From: an uncultured Geobacteraceae bacterium
GTDB lineage: Bacteria; Desulfobacterota; Desulfuromonadia; Geobacterales; Pseudopelobacteraceae
NCBI GenBank assembly: GCA_903939115.1
Contig: CAJAFV010000028.1
Span: 62,001-126,000, forward strand
Direction: 5' to 3'
DNA length: 64,000 nucleotides
Numbering within the stretch: position 1 is the first letter of the stretch; each line of letters opens with the position of its first letter. Below, piece after piece: positions 7,902 through 16,906 of this stretch. Below the pieces are notes generated by a model that was not told where the DNA came from, did no database searches, and saw only the letters and a list, made by a program, of their open reading frames with translations. The position numbers and the translations under genes are program-made.

Positions 7902-9245
7902 TTACCCGTTCAGCATCTCACCAAGATCACCGGTGAAGTAGCGCATGGCAATTGATTCGAGGCCGGCCTTGAGGGCCGTCTCATCGCTGGTGGCGAACCG
8001 GTCGTAGAGGTCACGGGAAATACCCCGAAACACATCGAGCACCGCCGGGTCGAAATGGGTCCCCCTCTCCTCTTCAAGAATCTCCATGGTGCGCTCAAAA
8101 GTAATCGGCTCCTTATAGGGACGATGCGAGTTCAGGGCATCAAATACATCGATAATGGCGAAGAGTCGCGCGCCAATTGGAATTTCATCCCCTTTTTTCT
8201 GCGTGTCATAGCCGGTGCCGTCGTATTTTTCATGATGCCAACAGACAACATTGAGGGCGTCCTGCAGCCAGACGGCACGGGATACGATATCTTTCCCATA
8301 CTGCACATGCTGTTTCATCTCGCGGAATTCCTCTGCATCCAGGCGACCCGGCTTGAGAAGAATGTTGTCCCGGATGCCGATTTTACCCACATCATGCAGG
8401 AATGCCCCCTTGATCAGCGATCGGATGTCGCTGTCGGCCAACCCCATCTTCTCGGCCAGGCAGACCGAGTAGATAGTGACGCGGTAATTATGGAGATCGG
8501 TGTCGCTGTCGCGCTTCGCAATGGCGCTCCCGAGGACATTGATGGTCTCCAGGTTCGCTTCCAGCAGATGGAGTGACAGCGTGGCGATCCGCCTCATAAG
8601 ACTGATGATCACCGGGTAGAGCAGAGCGACTGTCATTAAAACGATCAGTACCGAGTAGAGCACCGTACGGAGAACAGTGCTGTGAAGCTCGGCAACGGTT
8701 CGGTCCGCAACGGCGTAGATTCCTTCTGCATAGGCGACAATCTCGTCGCGGCTGTTGGCCAGCGGGAGAGCAATTTGAATACAGGGTTTCCCGTCAATGG
8801 TAACAACCTCGTGCCAGAGTTCACGTTCGCCCGGCATAAAACGGTGACTTTTGACGCGTAACAACTTTTCAGCAGCGACAAGATGAGGGGAGTGGCTGTT
8901 TGTAATCGAGGCTACAGGGGTGTAGGCACCATCCAATACCCGGAGTACGACGTATTGACCACTGGAAGCTCCGTATCCGAACTTTTTGAAAGAGTTCAAC
9001 GTATCTTGAATCTTTGCACGGTCTCCCAGCATTGGTGCATCAAGCTCACTCATCAGCGCAGCCCGGAAATGCCCCCCGGCGAGCAGGGTCCGTTCCGTGA
9101 AGTAGGTGCCGAAACTGGCACGCTGGTTCAGATAGACCACGGCTGCCAGCAGCAGGCAGATACAGGCCGTCATCGCGGCGATACGCAGAATCAGGATGCG
9201 GTGTAACGGGCCAAACGATTGTCTGCTGCTGAGTGACGTATTCAA
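7902..9245 (-). CDS. Membrane-bound HD-GYP phosphodiesterase (c-di-GMP)
   Basis: A 447-residue signal protein. Membrane helices at about 17-38 and 192-215 bracket a periplasmic sensor region, and a HAMP-like linker leads to an HD-GYP domain. The metal-binding HD pair is at 284-285 (AFLHDVGKIGIRDNILLKPG) and the HHEKYDGTGY segment at 337-346. The residue after GY is Asp rather than the usual Pro. These enzymes hydrolyse cyclic di-GMP. The start is a TTG whose last bases overlap the phosphofructokinase stop codon (TTGA), with no strong ribosome-binding site of its own, so translation is probably coupled to the upstream gene. A later internal ATG is possible, but it would cut into the first membrane helix. 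Confidence 0.88.
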   Translation of the reverse strand: MNTSLSSRQSFGPLHRILILRIAAMTACICLLLAAVVYLNQRASFGTYFTERTLLAGGHFRAALMSELDAPMLGDRAKIQDTLNSFKKFGYGASSGQYVVLRVLDGAYTPVASITNSHSPHLVAAEKLLRVKSHRFMPGERELWHEVVTIDGKPCIQIALPLANSRDEIVAYAEGIYAVADRTVAELHSTVLRTVLYSVLIVLMTVALLYPVIISLMRRIATLSLHLLEANLETINVLGSAIAKRDSDTDLHNYRVTIYSVCLAEKMGLADSDIRSLIKGAFLHDVGKIGIRDNILLKPGRLDAEEFREMKQHVQYGKDIVSRAVWLQDALNVVCWHHEKYDGTGYDTQKKGDEIPIGARLFAIIDVFDALNSHRPYKEPITFERTMEILEEERGTHFDPAVLDVFRGISRDLYDRFATSDETALKAGLESIAMRYFTGDLGEMLNG

Positions 9246-10531
9246 AGCATTGCCCGTGGCTGACCTGTCGACGCAATGACGCTACCCCACAACCACCCCT
9301 CAGGATCGACCTTCTTCCTCTTGCTTGTGGCGAGGGCAATCGGAACATGGGTAAACTGGTGATTCCAGAAACCGACCACCATGTCGGTGCAGCCGCTCAT
9401 CCCGGCATGCACGGCGTTCTGCCCGAGCAGCAGACAGAGGACAGAATCGTGAGGATTGGCCGGTTGGCTGCGAATAATGTAGCTCGGGTCTATATACTTG
9501 ATGTTGCACTCTATCCCGCGACCGCTGAAATGTCCCTTGATCGCGTCCCGCAGAAACGTGCCGATATCGCCGAGTTTGGCGTTACCGGAGGCGTCGCGCC
9601 CCTCCGTGGCCGCGAACAGCTCCTGGCCGGCCCCTTCGGCTGCCACGATCACGGCATGGCCGCGCCGTTGCAGCCGTTCATCCAGACACCGCAGTAAACC
9701 GTCAAGGGTGAAGGGCACCTCCGGCAGCAGACAGAAGTTGACCTGACTGTCGATCAGTGAAGCGTAGGCGGCGATGAACCCTGAATCACGCCCCATCAGC
9801 TTCACCAGGCCGACACCGTTGCGCGCGCCGATCGCCTCGGTGTGAGCGGCGTAGATGGCGCGGTGGGCCTCGGCCACGGCGGTCTCGAAACCAAAAGTTT
9901 TCTGGACATAGGAGATGTCGTTATCGATGGTCTTGGGAATACCGATAACAGAGAGAGTATGGCCGCGGCGACGCGCCTCCGCAGCAATAGCGCCTGCCCC
10001 TTTAAGGGTGCCGTCGCCGCCGATAGCGAAAAGGATACCGACTCCCAGTTCAGCCAGATAGTCCACCATCTCGGCCGGATCCTGGGGGCCGCGGGAGGAT
10101 GCCAGAACGGTCCCCCCCTGTTCACCGATAGCACTCACCACATCCGGTGTCAGCTCCAGAGGGGCATGACCGTAGCGTTTCACCAGCCCCTCATACCCGT
10201 AGCGGAAGCCATAGATTTTCTTGATGCCATAGTGATGATGCAGGCTCAGCGTAATGGCGCGGATCACGTCATTGATGCCCGGGCAGAGTCCGCCGCAGGT
10301 AACGATGCCGCAGGCGATAGTCGCAGGGTCGAAAAAAATCCGTTCCCGGGGCCCGGCCAGCTCGAGGGATGGCGGTTCCTCCCCGGCGATAATGTACGGC
10401 TGTATATCTTCAAAACGTGAGTGATAGAGTAGACGCTCACGCTCTGCGATGAACCGCCCCTCCCGCATCGGAGACGGGAAGCGGCACGGACCGAGATGCT
10501 CGATGGTGAAGTCGGCGGTTTGACCATTCAT
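9242..10531 (-). CDS. 6-phosphofructokinase, plant-type (group III), probably ATP-dependent
   Basis: A 429-residue glycolytic enzyme that phosphorylates fructose 6-phosphate. It resembles plant ATP-PFKs more than E. coli PfkA: a long N-terminal extension, GGLCPGINDVIRAI at 80-93, GGDGTLKGA at 171-179, GIPKTIDNDI at 197-206, and NGVGLVKLMGRDSGFIA. GGDG (not GGDD) at the phosphoryl-donor loop with Lys in PKTIDND is the combination seen in group III ATP-PFKs; pyrophosphate-dependent enzymes normally have GGDD plus Lys. The start at 10531 has AAGGA 8 nt upstream. It is followed without a gap by the HD-GYP gene, an unusual pairing. The true phosphoryl donor would need an assay. Confidence 0.9.
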   Translation of the reverse strand: MNGQTADFTIEHLGPCRFPSPMREGRFIAERERLLYHSRFEDIQPYIIAGEEPPSLELAGPRERIFFDPATIACGIVTCGGLCPGINDVIRAITLSLHHHYGIKKIYGFRYGYEGLVKRYGHAPLELTPDVVSAIGEQGGTVLASSRGPQDPAEMVDYLAELGVGILFAIGGDGTLKGAGAIAAEARRRGHTLSVIGIPKTIDNDISYVQKTFGFETAVAEAHRAIYAAHTEAIGARNGVGLVKLMGRDSGFIAAYASLIDSQVNFCLLPEVPFTLDGLLRCLDERLQRRGHAVIVAAEGAGQELFAATEGRDASGNAKLGDIGTFLRDAIKGHFSGRGIECNIKYIDPSYIIRSQPANPHDSVLCLLLGQNAVHAGMSGCTDMVVGFWNHQFTHVPIALATSKRKKVDPEGWLWGSVIASTGQPRAML

Positions 10532-10629
10532 AGGAAGTGTCCTTTCTTTAGGCAGTGCTTCCAAAGAGCGTTGCGCCGAGCGGATGGCTCTGCCCTGAAG
10601 TTATTTCATGCTCTGACATACTGAATTCA

Positions 10630-13131
10630 TTATCCCGGCAAGATTCTGGCACTCCAGATCTTCTCGCAGTAATCGCGAATGGAGCGGTCCGAGGAAAACA
10701 TGCCCATCCGGGCCACATTCAGGATCGACATCCTGGACCAGAGTTCACTGTCACAATAGGCCGCATCAATCCTCTCCTGGCAGTCGATATAGGCCTGGTA
10801 ATCTGCCAGTACCAGGTAGTCGTCATGATTGAGGAGCTGTTCCACCAGCGGTCGGAACAGCTCGCAATCGCCGCCGGAAAAGTCGCCGGCGGCAATCCGG
10901 TCGATGGCGTCCCTTAGATCCTGATTCCCTTCGTACCGGCTGCGCGGGGCGTAGCCGCGCGACTTCACGTCCTGTACTTCCGCGGCGTTAAGACCAAAGA
11001 GAAAGAAGTTATCCTCGCCGACTTCTTCACGAATCTCAACGTTGGCGCCGTCAAGGGTGCCGACGGTGAGGGCGCCATTCAGCGAAAATTTCATGTTGCC
11101 GGTTCCCGAAGCCTCCTTGCCGGCGGTGGAGATCTGCTCCGACAGATCGGCGGCCGGATAAATCACCTGACCGTTGGTGACATTGAAATCGGGGAAGAAA
11201 ACTACCTTCAGACGACCGGCCACGTCAGGGTCATTGTTGACCACCTCACCAACGGAGGTGATCAGTTTGATAATCAGTTTGGCCATGTGATAACCGGGCG
11301 CCGCCTTGCCGCCGAAGATGAAGGTCCTCGGGGTAATGTCGCTCTGCGGGTTCCGCTTGATCCGGTTATACAGAGTAATGATGTGCAGTACTTTGAGGTG
11401 CTGGCGCTTGTACTCGTGAATCCGTTTCACCAGCACATCGAACAGGCTGGCCGGATCAACAGTAATGCCGGTTCTCTGTTTGATCAGAGCCGCCAGAACC
11501 TTTTTGTTTTCTTTCTTAATCTTCTGCCATGATTTTTGGAAGGTGCGGTTGGTCGCAAACTTTTCCAGACCGTGCAGCTCGCCGGGTAATGTTAACCATC
11601 CGTCTCCAATTTTCCCGGTTATGAGAGCGGTCAGTCCAGGGTTGCTGAGCGCGACCCAGCGACGAGGGGTTACGCCGTTGGTGACGTTATGGAAACGTTC
11701 AGGATAGAGTTCATAAAAGTCCCGCAGGATGGTCTGCTTGAGGAGTTCCGTATGGAGCGCCGCTACTCCGTTGATGGCATGGCTGCCGACACTGGCCAGG
11801 TGCGCCATGCGCACGTATCGTCCACCGCTCTCATCGATAATTGACATCCGTGCAGCCAGTTGATCATTGCCGGGCCGGGCGAGTCGCACCTCGTCGAGAA
11901 AGCGCCGGTTGATTTCGTAGATGATCTCCAGGTGGCGCGGCAGCATCTCGGCAAAGAGCGGCAGCGGCCATTTTTCGAGGGCTTCCGGCAACAGTGTATG
12001 GTTGGTATAGCCCATGGTGCTGCGGGTGATCTGCCAGGCACTGTCCCACTCCAAACAGTGTTCATCGACCAGCAGTCGCATCAGTTCGGCCACGGCGATG
12101 GATGGGTGAGTATCGTTGAGCTGCACAGCAAAGCTCTCGGCAAAAGTGTCAAGATGCTGTCCCCGCAACAGGTGGATGCGGAGCATATCCTGCAGCGAGC
12201 AGGAGACAAAGAAATACTGTTGAGCCAGACGCAGCTTTTTACCGATCTCCGGCTCGTCGTTTGGATAGAGGACCTTGGAGATGGTCTCTGAGACGATTTT
12301 TTCATCGACAGCCCGGTAGTAGTTGCCAAGATTGAACGCCTGAAAATCGAAGGATTCGACCGCCTCCGACTTCCAGAGCCGCAGCAGGTCGGTTACCCCC
12401 GACCGGTAGCCGGCCACCGGCGTATCGTAGGCGACCCCCTTGACAATCTTGTTCGGCATCCAGCACACCTGCATCCGGCCGTTTTCGTCGGCAAGCTGCT
12501 CCGTGTGTCCCCCCAGGTTTACCAGATAGGTGATTTCCGGTCGGCAGATCTCCCAGGGATTTCCCAGCCGCAACCATTTGTCGGTCTTTTCCACCTGCCA
12601 TCCGTCGCGGATCTCCTGATCGAAGATACCGAATTCATAGCGGATGCCGTATCCGATAGCCGGAACCCGCAGGGTGGCAAGCGAATCCATGTAACAGGCT
12701 GCCAAACGGCCGAGACCACCGTTGCCGAGCCCCGGCTCTTCCTCCTGCTGCAGCAGGTCGTCGAGATCCTGGCCGAGTTCGGCCACCGCCTGCCGGATCG
12801 GCTCCGTGATCCCCAGGTTCACAAGATTGTTGCCGAGATGGGGGCCCATCAGGAACTCCGCTGAAAGGTAGCTGACTATCTTCACCTCCTTGCGCCGCAG
12901 ATGCTGCAGTGAAGTGAGCCAGTCATCCAGCATCCGGTCGCGGACGGCACAGGCAACCGCCATATACCAGTCGTTGCGCGAAGCCAACGGGACAGAGCGC
13001 GCCTGAGTAAAGTGCAGGTGGTCAAGAACCGCCTGTTTCAGGTCCGCACAGCTCATGCCGCGGCGGGCATCTTTTACGCCAACGGGCGGAGAGAGATCAG
13101 CTTTATTTCCGGTCATACGTTTGTCCGCCAT
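10630..13131 (-). CDS. glgP: Glycogen/starch phosphorylase
   Basis: An 833-residue enzyme that releases glucose 1-phosphate from glycogen using phosphate. It is full length for the family. Landmarks are YLSAEFLMGPHLGNNLVNLG, EPGLGNGGLGRLAACYMDSL, QLNDTHPSIAVAELMRLLVD, and the pyridoxal-phosphate site EASGTGNMKFSLNG, where Lys681 should carry the cofactor. AGAGGA lies 9 nt before the ATG. It is 98 nt upstream of the phosphofructokinase gene on the same strand, and glucokinase lies further upstream. This places glycogen breakdown and early glycolysis together. Confidence 0.97.
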   Translation of the reverse strand: MADKRMTGNKADLSPPVGVKDARRGMSCADLKQAVLDHLHFTQARSVPLASRNDWYMAVACAVRDRMLDDWLTSLQHLRRKEVKIVSYLSAEFLMGPHLGNNLVNLGITEPIRQAVAELGQDLDDLLQQEEEPGLGNGGLGRLAACYMDSLATLRVPAIGYGIRYEFGIFDQEIRDGWQVEKTDKWLRLGNPWEICRPEITYLVNLGGHTEQLADENGRMQVCWMPNKIVKGVAYDTPVAGYRSGVTDLLRLWKSEAVESFDFQAFNLGNYYRAVDEKIVSETISKVLYPNDEPEIGKKLRLAQQYFFVSCSLQDMLRIHLLRGQHLDTFAESFAVQLNDTHPSIAVAELMRLLVDEHCLEWDSAWQITRSTMGYTNHTLLPEALEKWPLPLFAEMLPRHLEIIYEINRRFLDEVRLARPGNDQLAARMSIIDESGGRYVRMAHLASVGSHAINGVAALHTELLKQTILRDFYELYPERFHNVTNGVTPRRWVALSNPGLTALITGKIGDGWLTLPGELHGLEKFATNRTFQKSWQKIKKENKKVLAALIKQRTGITVDPASLFDVLVKRIHEYKRQHLKVLHIITLYNRIKRNPQSDITPRTFIFGGKAAPGYHMAKLIIKLITSVGEVVNNDPDVAGRLKVVFFPDFNVTNGQVIYPAADLSEQISTAGKEASGTGNMKFSLNGALTVGTLDGANVEIREEVGEDNFFLFGLNAAEVQDVKSRGYAPRSRYEGNQDLRDAIDRIAAGDFSGGDCELFRPLVEQLLNHDDYLVLADYQAYIDCQERIDAAYCDSELWSRMSILNVARMGMFSSDRSIRDYCEKIWSARILPG

Positions 13132-13210
13132 CTCGTTAATCCTCTCATCGTACGGGACTGTTCATCTGTCCGAAGTTCATATGGTATCTTTTTTATAGAT
13201 CAGTTGCGGC

Positions 13211-13253
13211 AGTTAAGGTCATCCGTGTATTCAACTTCACGGTGACCTTAACT
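13211..13253 (-). terminator. Hairpin between mipA-like gene and glgP
   Basis: AGTTAAGGTCA pairs with TGACCTTAACT (11 bp). One bulged base follows, then CCGTG pairs with CACGG around a 10-nt loop. It lies just past the stop of the MipA/OmpV gene. There is no T-run directly after it on the minus strand, so it may end transcription weakly or protect the 3' end. Confidence 0.5.
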
Positions 13254-13263
13254 GATGGACCTC

Positions 13264-14067
13264 TTAGAACGCGTATGTAACCAGCGCACCAATCAGCATC
13301 TGACTGGAGCTACCGCCGTTTTTCACAACAGGGCTGTCAGCGGCATCACCTGTGAGTTCTGTTAACCGTACAGCCCCCATTAATCCCCAGTTATTGTCGA
13401 TACGATAGCGCCCGATTACTGCGAGTGACACGTCCTTGATTCCTGCACCGGCTTTATTGTAAGTGGGGGTGTTGAAGTATGCTTCCATGTAATTATCGCT
13501 CGCGTATGTTGTGGAAAGATTCAGAGCCAACGATACTTCCCGAGAAAGCAGAAATGTGTAGCCACCCGACAGCGTCGCGAGCAGGCCTTCGTGTCCACCA
13601 CCCACATCCTGGGCCATTTCAAAGCGGGCGTTCCACTGATTTTCCTGGAAACCGACAAAAGCGCCTAGTTCCACCGCCGCATCTACTTTTGTAGTAAAAT
13701 GTTTGACATAGTCATTATCGATATCATCCGGATTTCTTTCACCCCGGTAGCGCAGCAACGGGCCAGCCTGCCAAGTTTTTCCCTCCACCAGATTGGCTGT
13801 CAGGGTCGCGCCCATGAGTTGCAGATACTGACCGGAAGCCATCTGGGCACGAAAGAAGGGCACCGGAGCACCTTTGGAATCTTTGGATCCTTCATATTGA
13901 GGAACCGCCGCTACTCCGAGTCCGACCGTATATGTTGTCGCCTTGACCACCTGCATTGTCCCGTCGTCCAGTTCCCCCCCCACGGTGGTTGCCGCAAAAC
14001 TGCCTGAAGCTATTCCGAACAGACATACCGAAGTTACTGCCATCACTTTTTTTATTACTTTTTTCAT
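13264..14067 (-). CDS. MipA/OmpV-family outer-membrane protein
   Basis: A 267-residue beta-barrel protein with a signal peptide (residues 1-25, ending SFA-AT). The family start TYTVGLGVAAVPQYEGSKDSKGAPVPFFRAQ follows (quoted in part in the family as VPQYEGS). Alternating strands and a terminal aromatic residue (VTYAF) are typical of outer-membrane insertion. MipA binds a murein lytic transglycosylase and synthase in E. coli; OmpV-like members are general porin-like proteins. The role here is not known. It lies between glucokinase and glycogen phosphorylase on the same strand, which hints at a role in solute uptake, but this is inference. Confidence 0.85.
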   Translation of the reverse strand: MKKVIKKVMAVTSVCLFGIASGSFAATTVGGELDDGTMQVVKATTYTVGLGVAAVPQYEGSKDSKGAPVPFFRAQMASGQYLQLMGATLTANLVEGKTWQAGPLLRYRGERNPDDIDNDYVKHFTTKVDAAVELGAFVGFQENQWNARFEMAQDVGGGHEGLLATLSGGYTFLLSREVSLALNLSTTYASDNYMEAYFNTPTYNKAGAGIKDVSLAVIGRYRIDNNWGLMGAVRLTELTGDAADSPVVKNGGSSSQMLIGALVTYAF

Positions 14068-14132
14068 GATTCGTTCCTTTGGGGAAAGTATCCCTTGTTA
14101 AATAACCTGCGCCAGGATTGGCCAGGTGTGCT

Positions 14133-15116
14133 TCATCTGATCGCTAACGCGGCACAACGCGCGGCGCCGAGCAGCGCCGTCCGGTCATTGAGAATAACCC
14201 GCACCGGGATATTCTCCAGAAGCGGGCTCAGACGCCCCTTGGTACAGAAGCCCATCATGAAACCGGGCCCTTTCAGCCGCTCAATTATTTTCGGGGCAAT
14301 GCCCCCACCGAGGTAGATGCCGCCCGTTGCCAGTGTCCGCAGCGCCACATTGCCCGCCTCTGCCCCGTACAGGGAGACGAACAGATCAAGCACCTGGCTG
14401 CAGAGTGGGCACTCTCCGGCAAGGGCCGCCCGGGAAATGGCGGCAGCCGGGTCTCCCTGGCGCATCGCCTCGGCGACCGCCGGGGTTTCGGGAAGGTGCC
14501 GGGCGTCGCGCAGGAAACGGTAGATGTTGCAGAGGCCGGGGCCGGAGACAACCCGTTCGGTGCTTACCCGGCCATGTTCAGCGCGCAGAAAGAGCAGCAG
14601 CTCTGTTTCCAGCTCGTTACGCGGGGCGAAATCGGCGTGCCCCCCCTCGCTGGAAAGCGGCCGGTGCGCAGTGCCGTCCCAGTAAGCCAGGGCCTCTCCC
14701 AGTCCGGTGCCTGCCGAGACAACGGCAATAGTACCGGTTGGATCCGGGACGCCCTGGTTGAGAACTACCAGATCATCCGGCCCCAAAAGGTCGATGCCGT
14801 AGGCGTTGGCCTCAAGGTCGTTAAGTAGCCGTACCGACGGAAGTCCGAGGATTCCTGACAACATGGCGGAGTCAACGTTCCAGGGGAGATTTGGCGTTCT
14901 GACACGACCATTGCGGACCGGACCGGCAATGCCGAAACAGGCACTCTCCGCAACCAGATCCTGCTCGGCGGTAAAACGGCTGACGATCTCCTCCAGGCTC
15001 CCGCTCTCACGACTGGAAAAATTCTTCTCGACCACCGACCGCAGGGCGCCGCCGGCAGTGTCAAAATAGGCGAGCCTCGTGGAAGTCCCACCGATGTCTC
15101 CTGCAAGAATCAGCAT
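14133..15116 (-). CDS. glk: Glucokinase (ROK/Glk-type)
   Basis: A 327-residue bacterial glucokinase that makes glucose 6-phosphate from glucose and ATP. The N-terminal phosphate-binding segment is MLILAGDIGGTSTRLAYFD. Further marks are ACFGIAGPVRNGRVRTPNLPW, LLNDLEANAYGI with the catalytic Asp, SAGTGLGEALAYWDG, SSEGGHADFAPRNELE with the glucose-binding Glu-Gly-Gly-His, and GGIYLGGGIAPKI. AGAGAGG precedes the ATG. It follows the PPK2 gene by 11 nt, so the two are almost certainly one transcript. Polyphosphate-derived ATP could feed glucose phosphorylation. Confidence 0.95.
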   Translation of the reverse strand: MLILAGDIGGTSTRLAYFDTAGGALRSVVEKNFSSRESGSLEEIVSRFTAEQDLVAESACFGIAGPVRNGRVRTPNLPWNVDSAMLSGILGLPSVRLLNDLEANAYGIDLLGPDDLVVLNQGVPDPTGTIAVVSAGTGLGEALAYWDGTAHRPLSSEGGHADFAPRNELETELLLFLRAEHGRVSTERVVSGPGLCNIYRFLRDARHLPETPAVAEAMRQGDPAAAISRAALAGECPLCSQVLDLFVSLYGAEAGNVALRTLATGGIYLGGGIAPKIIERLKGPGFMMGFCTKGRLSPLLENIPVRVILNDRTALLGAARCAALAIR

Positions 15117-15127
15117 CTGTACCTCTC

Positions 15128-16024
15128 TTAAAATGTCTCAGGAATGAATTTGAACGGGTAGTCAGCCGCCTTGTACTTCTTACCGATATCCTTGCGCTTC
15201 GGCAGATCCACTTTTTCGTGCGGCACGCTCTTGTACGGTATCTGGCTGAGCAGGTGGCTGATGATATTCAGCCGGACCATTTTCTTGTCTTCGGATTTTG
15301 CGACAAACCAGGGTGCCCAGGAGCTATCAGACGCCTTGAACATTTCGTCCCGTGCCTGGGTATACTCATCCCAACGGGTGTAGGATTTCACGTCCATCGG
15401 CGACAGTTTCCAGATCTTGCGCCCGTCGTCGATGCGGCTTCTGAGGCGACGTTCCTGCTCTTCCGGGCTTACTTCGAGCCAGTATTTGAGCAGGATGATG
15501 CCGGACCCTATCATCGCTTTTTCAAAAAAAGGAATGCCATCCAGAAACTTCTCCACCGTGGCCTGTTCGGTAAAACCCATCACGCGCTCGACACCGGCCC
15601 GGTTGTACCAGCTCCGGTCAAAGATCGTAATCTCTCCGGCTGCCGGAAAATACGGAACATAGCGCTGCAGATACATCTGGCTTTTCTCGCGGTCACTGGG
15701 CGTCGGCAGTGCAACCACCTTGAACACCCGCGGACTGACGCGCTCGGTGATCGCCTTGATCGTTCCCCCCTTGCCGGCGCCGTCACGCCCCTCAAAGACA
15801 ATTATGACCTTCAGACCCTTGGCAACCACCCATTCCTGTAATTTTACCAGTTCAACGTGCAGACGCCTGAGCTCTTTGTTATACAGCTTTTCCTCCGTTT
15901 TTTTGGCCTGCTTCGCCTGTTCGGTCGGAGTAACCTGGTCAGGTGGACTCTCCACTTTTACCGCCTTGCCGGTAGCCGCTTTTTTCTTATCTTTTTTGGC
16001 CTGTTTTTTTTCGTTTTTCATCAT
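15128..16024 (-). CDS. ppk2: Polyphosphate kinase 2 (PPK2)
   Basis: A 298-residue PPK2 enzyme, which transfers phosphate between polyphosphate and nucleotides (usually ADP or GDP to the triphosphate). A lysine-rich N-terminal tail of about 45 residues precedes the P-loop FEGRDGAGKGGTIKAI at 78-93. The lid/Walker-B segment AGEITIFDRSWYNRAGVERVMGF (positions about 137-159) and the ERRLRSRIDDGRKIWKLSPMD region follow. It is a single-domain PPK2 of class I-like length. AAGGAG sits 3 nt before the first ATG and 6 nt before the second, so the true start may be 16021. It is coupled by position to glucokinase. Confidence 0.95.
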   Translation of the reverse strand: MMKNEKKQAKKDKKKAATGKAVKVESPPDQVTPTEQAKQAKKTEEKLYNKELRRLHVELVKLQEWVVAKGLKVIIVFEGRDGAGKGGTIKAITERVSPRVFKVVALPTPSDREKSQMYLQRYVPYFPAAGEITIFDRSWYNRAGVERVMGFTEQATVEKFLDGIPFFEKAMIGSGIILLKYWLEVSPEEQERRLRSRIDDGRKIWKLSPMDVKSYTRWDEYTQARDEMFKASDSSWAPWFVAKSEDKKMVRLNIISHLLSQIPYKSVPHEKVDLPKRKDIGKKYKAADYPFKFIPETF

Positions 16025-16105
16025 GGTCTCCTTTTTACGATCGTAGAGCGATTGATAGCTTTGTTTATCATCATTCGTAAAAGTCTATCTTAGGGATCAA
16101 TTCAG

Positions 16106-16834
16106 TCAAGGAACTTTGTCAGTTTTTTTGCCTGCCTGATGCTTTTCTCGGTGAACGATCTCAAGTGACACCAATCGGGCCAGGAGTGTTGCCGGGTAGA
16201 GCTGTCCGATCAGGGCTTCAATAATGACAAACATGCGGGAAATCGGGTGGGCTGCTGTAATGTCTCCATACCCAAGGGTTGTAAGAGTCACAAAACTGAA
16301 ATAGGTCAGGTCGGCGGAATGCCGTATGTCACCGGGATTGGTAAGGAGATGGGGTAGATTGAAGGCTTCGGGCACGCGCAGGACAATCAGCTGATAGATA
16401 TATGACCAGCTGAAGCCGATCAGAATGTAGACCGCCACCGCCCCCTTGATCTTGGCGACCGTTACAGCACCGTCCTGAAACACCTGTTTCAGAATTACCA
16501 CAGTAAGCAGGAGAAAGCAGAGCAGAGAGAGGAAAACCGCACAGAAGTCCAGAATGGGGAATACATATATATCGTGCAGCCAGTGGGTGACTATGGTTGT
16601 ACCGACCAACAGACCGGCTGCAGCCCTGGGGAGCAGGCGGACGGAAACGCTGGATACCCCTGACAGCAGCAGCGCACTAAAGAGCAATCCAATCAATATA
16701 CGCGCAAAATTGAAATTAATGAGCGGGGCAATGAACGCGGACAAGAGAAACAGGATCAGGATCGCAGTCAGACCTTTGTCCCCCCAAACGTACACCCTGA
16801 ACTTTTTTTCCATCTCTCTTAACGAGCGTTTCAT
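16106..16834 (-). CDS. Two-TM-type potassium channel-like protein
   Basis: A 242-residue membrane protein with about six hydrophobic segments and an ion-channel pore loop near the C-terminus. The selectivity filter reads TLTTLGYGD (filter TLGYGD at 186-191), the K+ channel signature, and a last helix follows with EALIGQLYPATLLARLV. There is no cytoplasmic RCK or cyclic-nucleotide domain, so gating is not evident. The first ATG has only a distant GAGG; an internal ATG at codon 8 is an alternative start. It lies between PPK2 and the efflux operon with gaps of about 72-81 nt, so it may be its own unit. Confidence 0.85.
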   Translation of the reverse strand: MKRSLREMEKKFRVYVWGDKGLTAILILFLLSAFIAPLINFNFARILIGLLFSALLLSGVSSVSVRLLPRAAAGLLVGTTIVTHWLHDIYVFPILDFCAVFLSLLCFLLLTVVILKQVFQDGAVTVAKIKGAVAVYILIGFSWSYIYQLIVLRVPEAFNLPHLLTNPGDIRHSADLTYFSFVTLTTLGYGDITAAHPISRMFVIIEALIGQLYPATLLARLVSLEIVHREKHQAGKKTDKVP

Positions 16835-16906
16835 TAGTCTTGATTAGCCTCTTAGCGCAGAAACTTCCGGCTGTTTATTCAGACACTCCAGCAGACGCCC
16901 ATCCCC

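Noticed and set aside
9242-10531. Phosphofructokinase as a pyrophosphate-dependent enzyme
   Set aside because: GGDG instead of GGDD at the donor loop and the overall plant ATP-PFK pattern argue against it, though an assay would decide.
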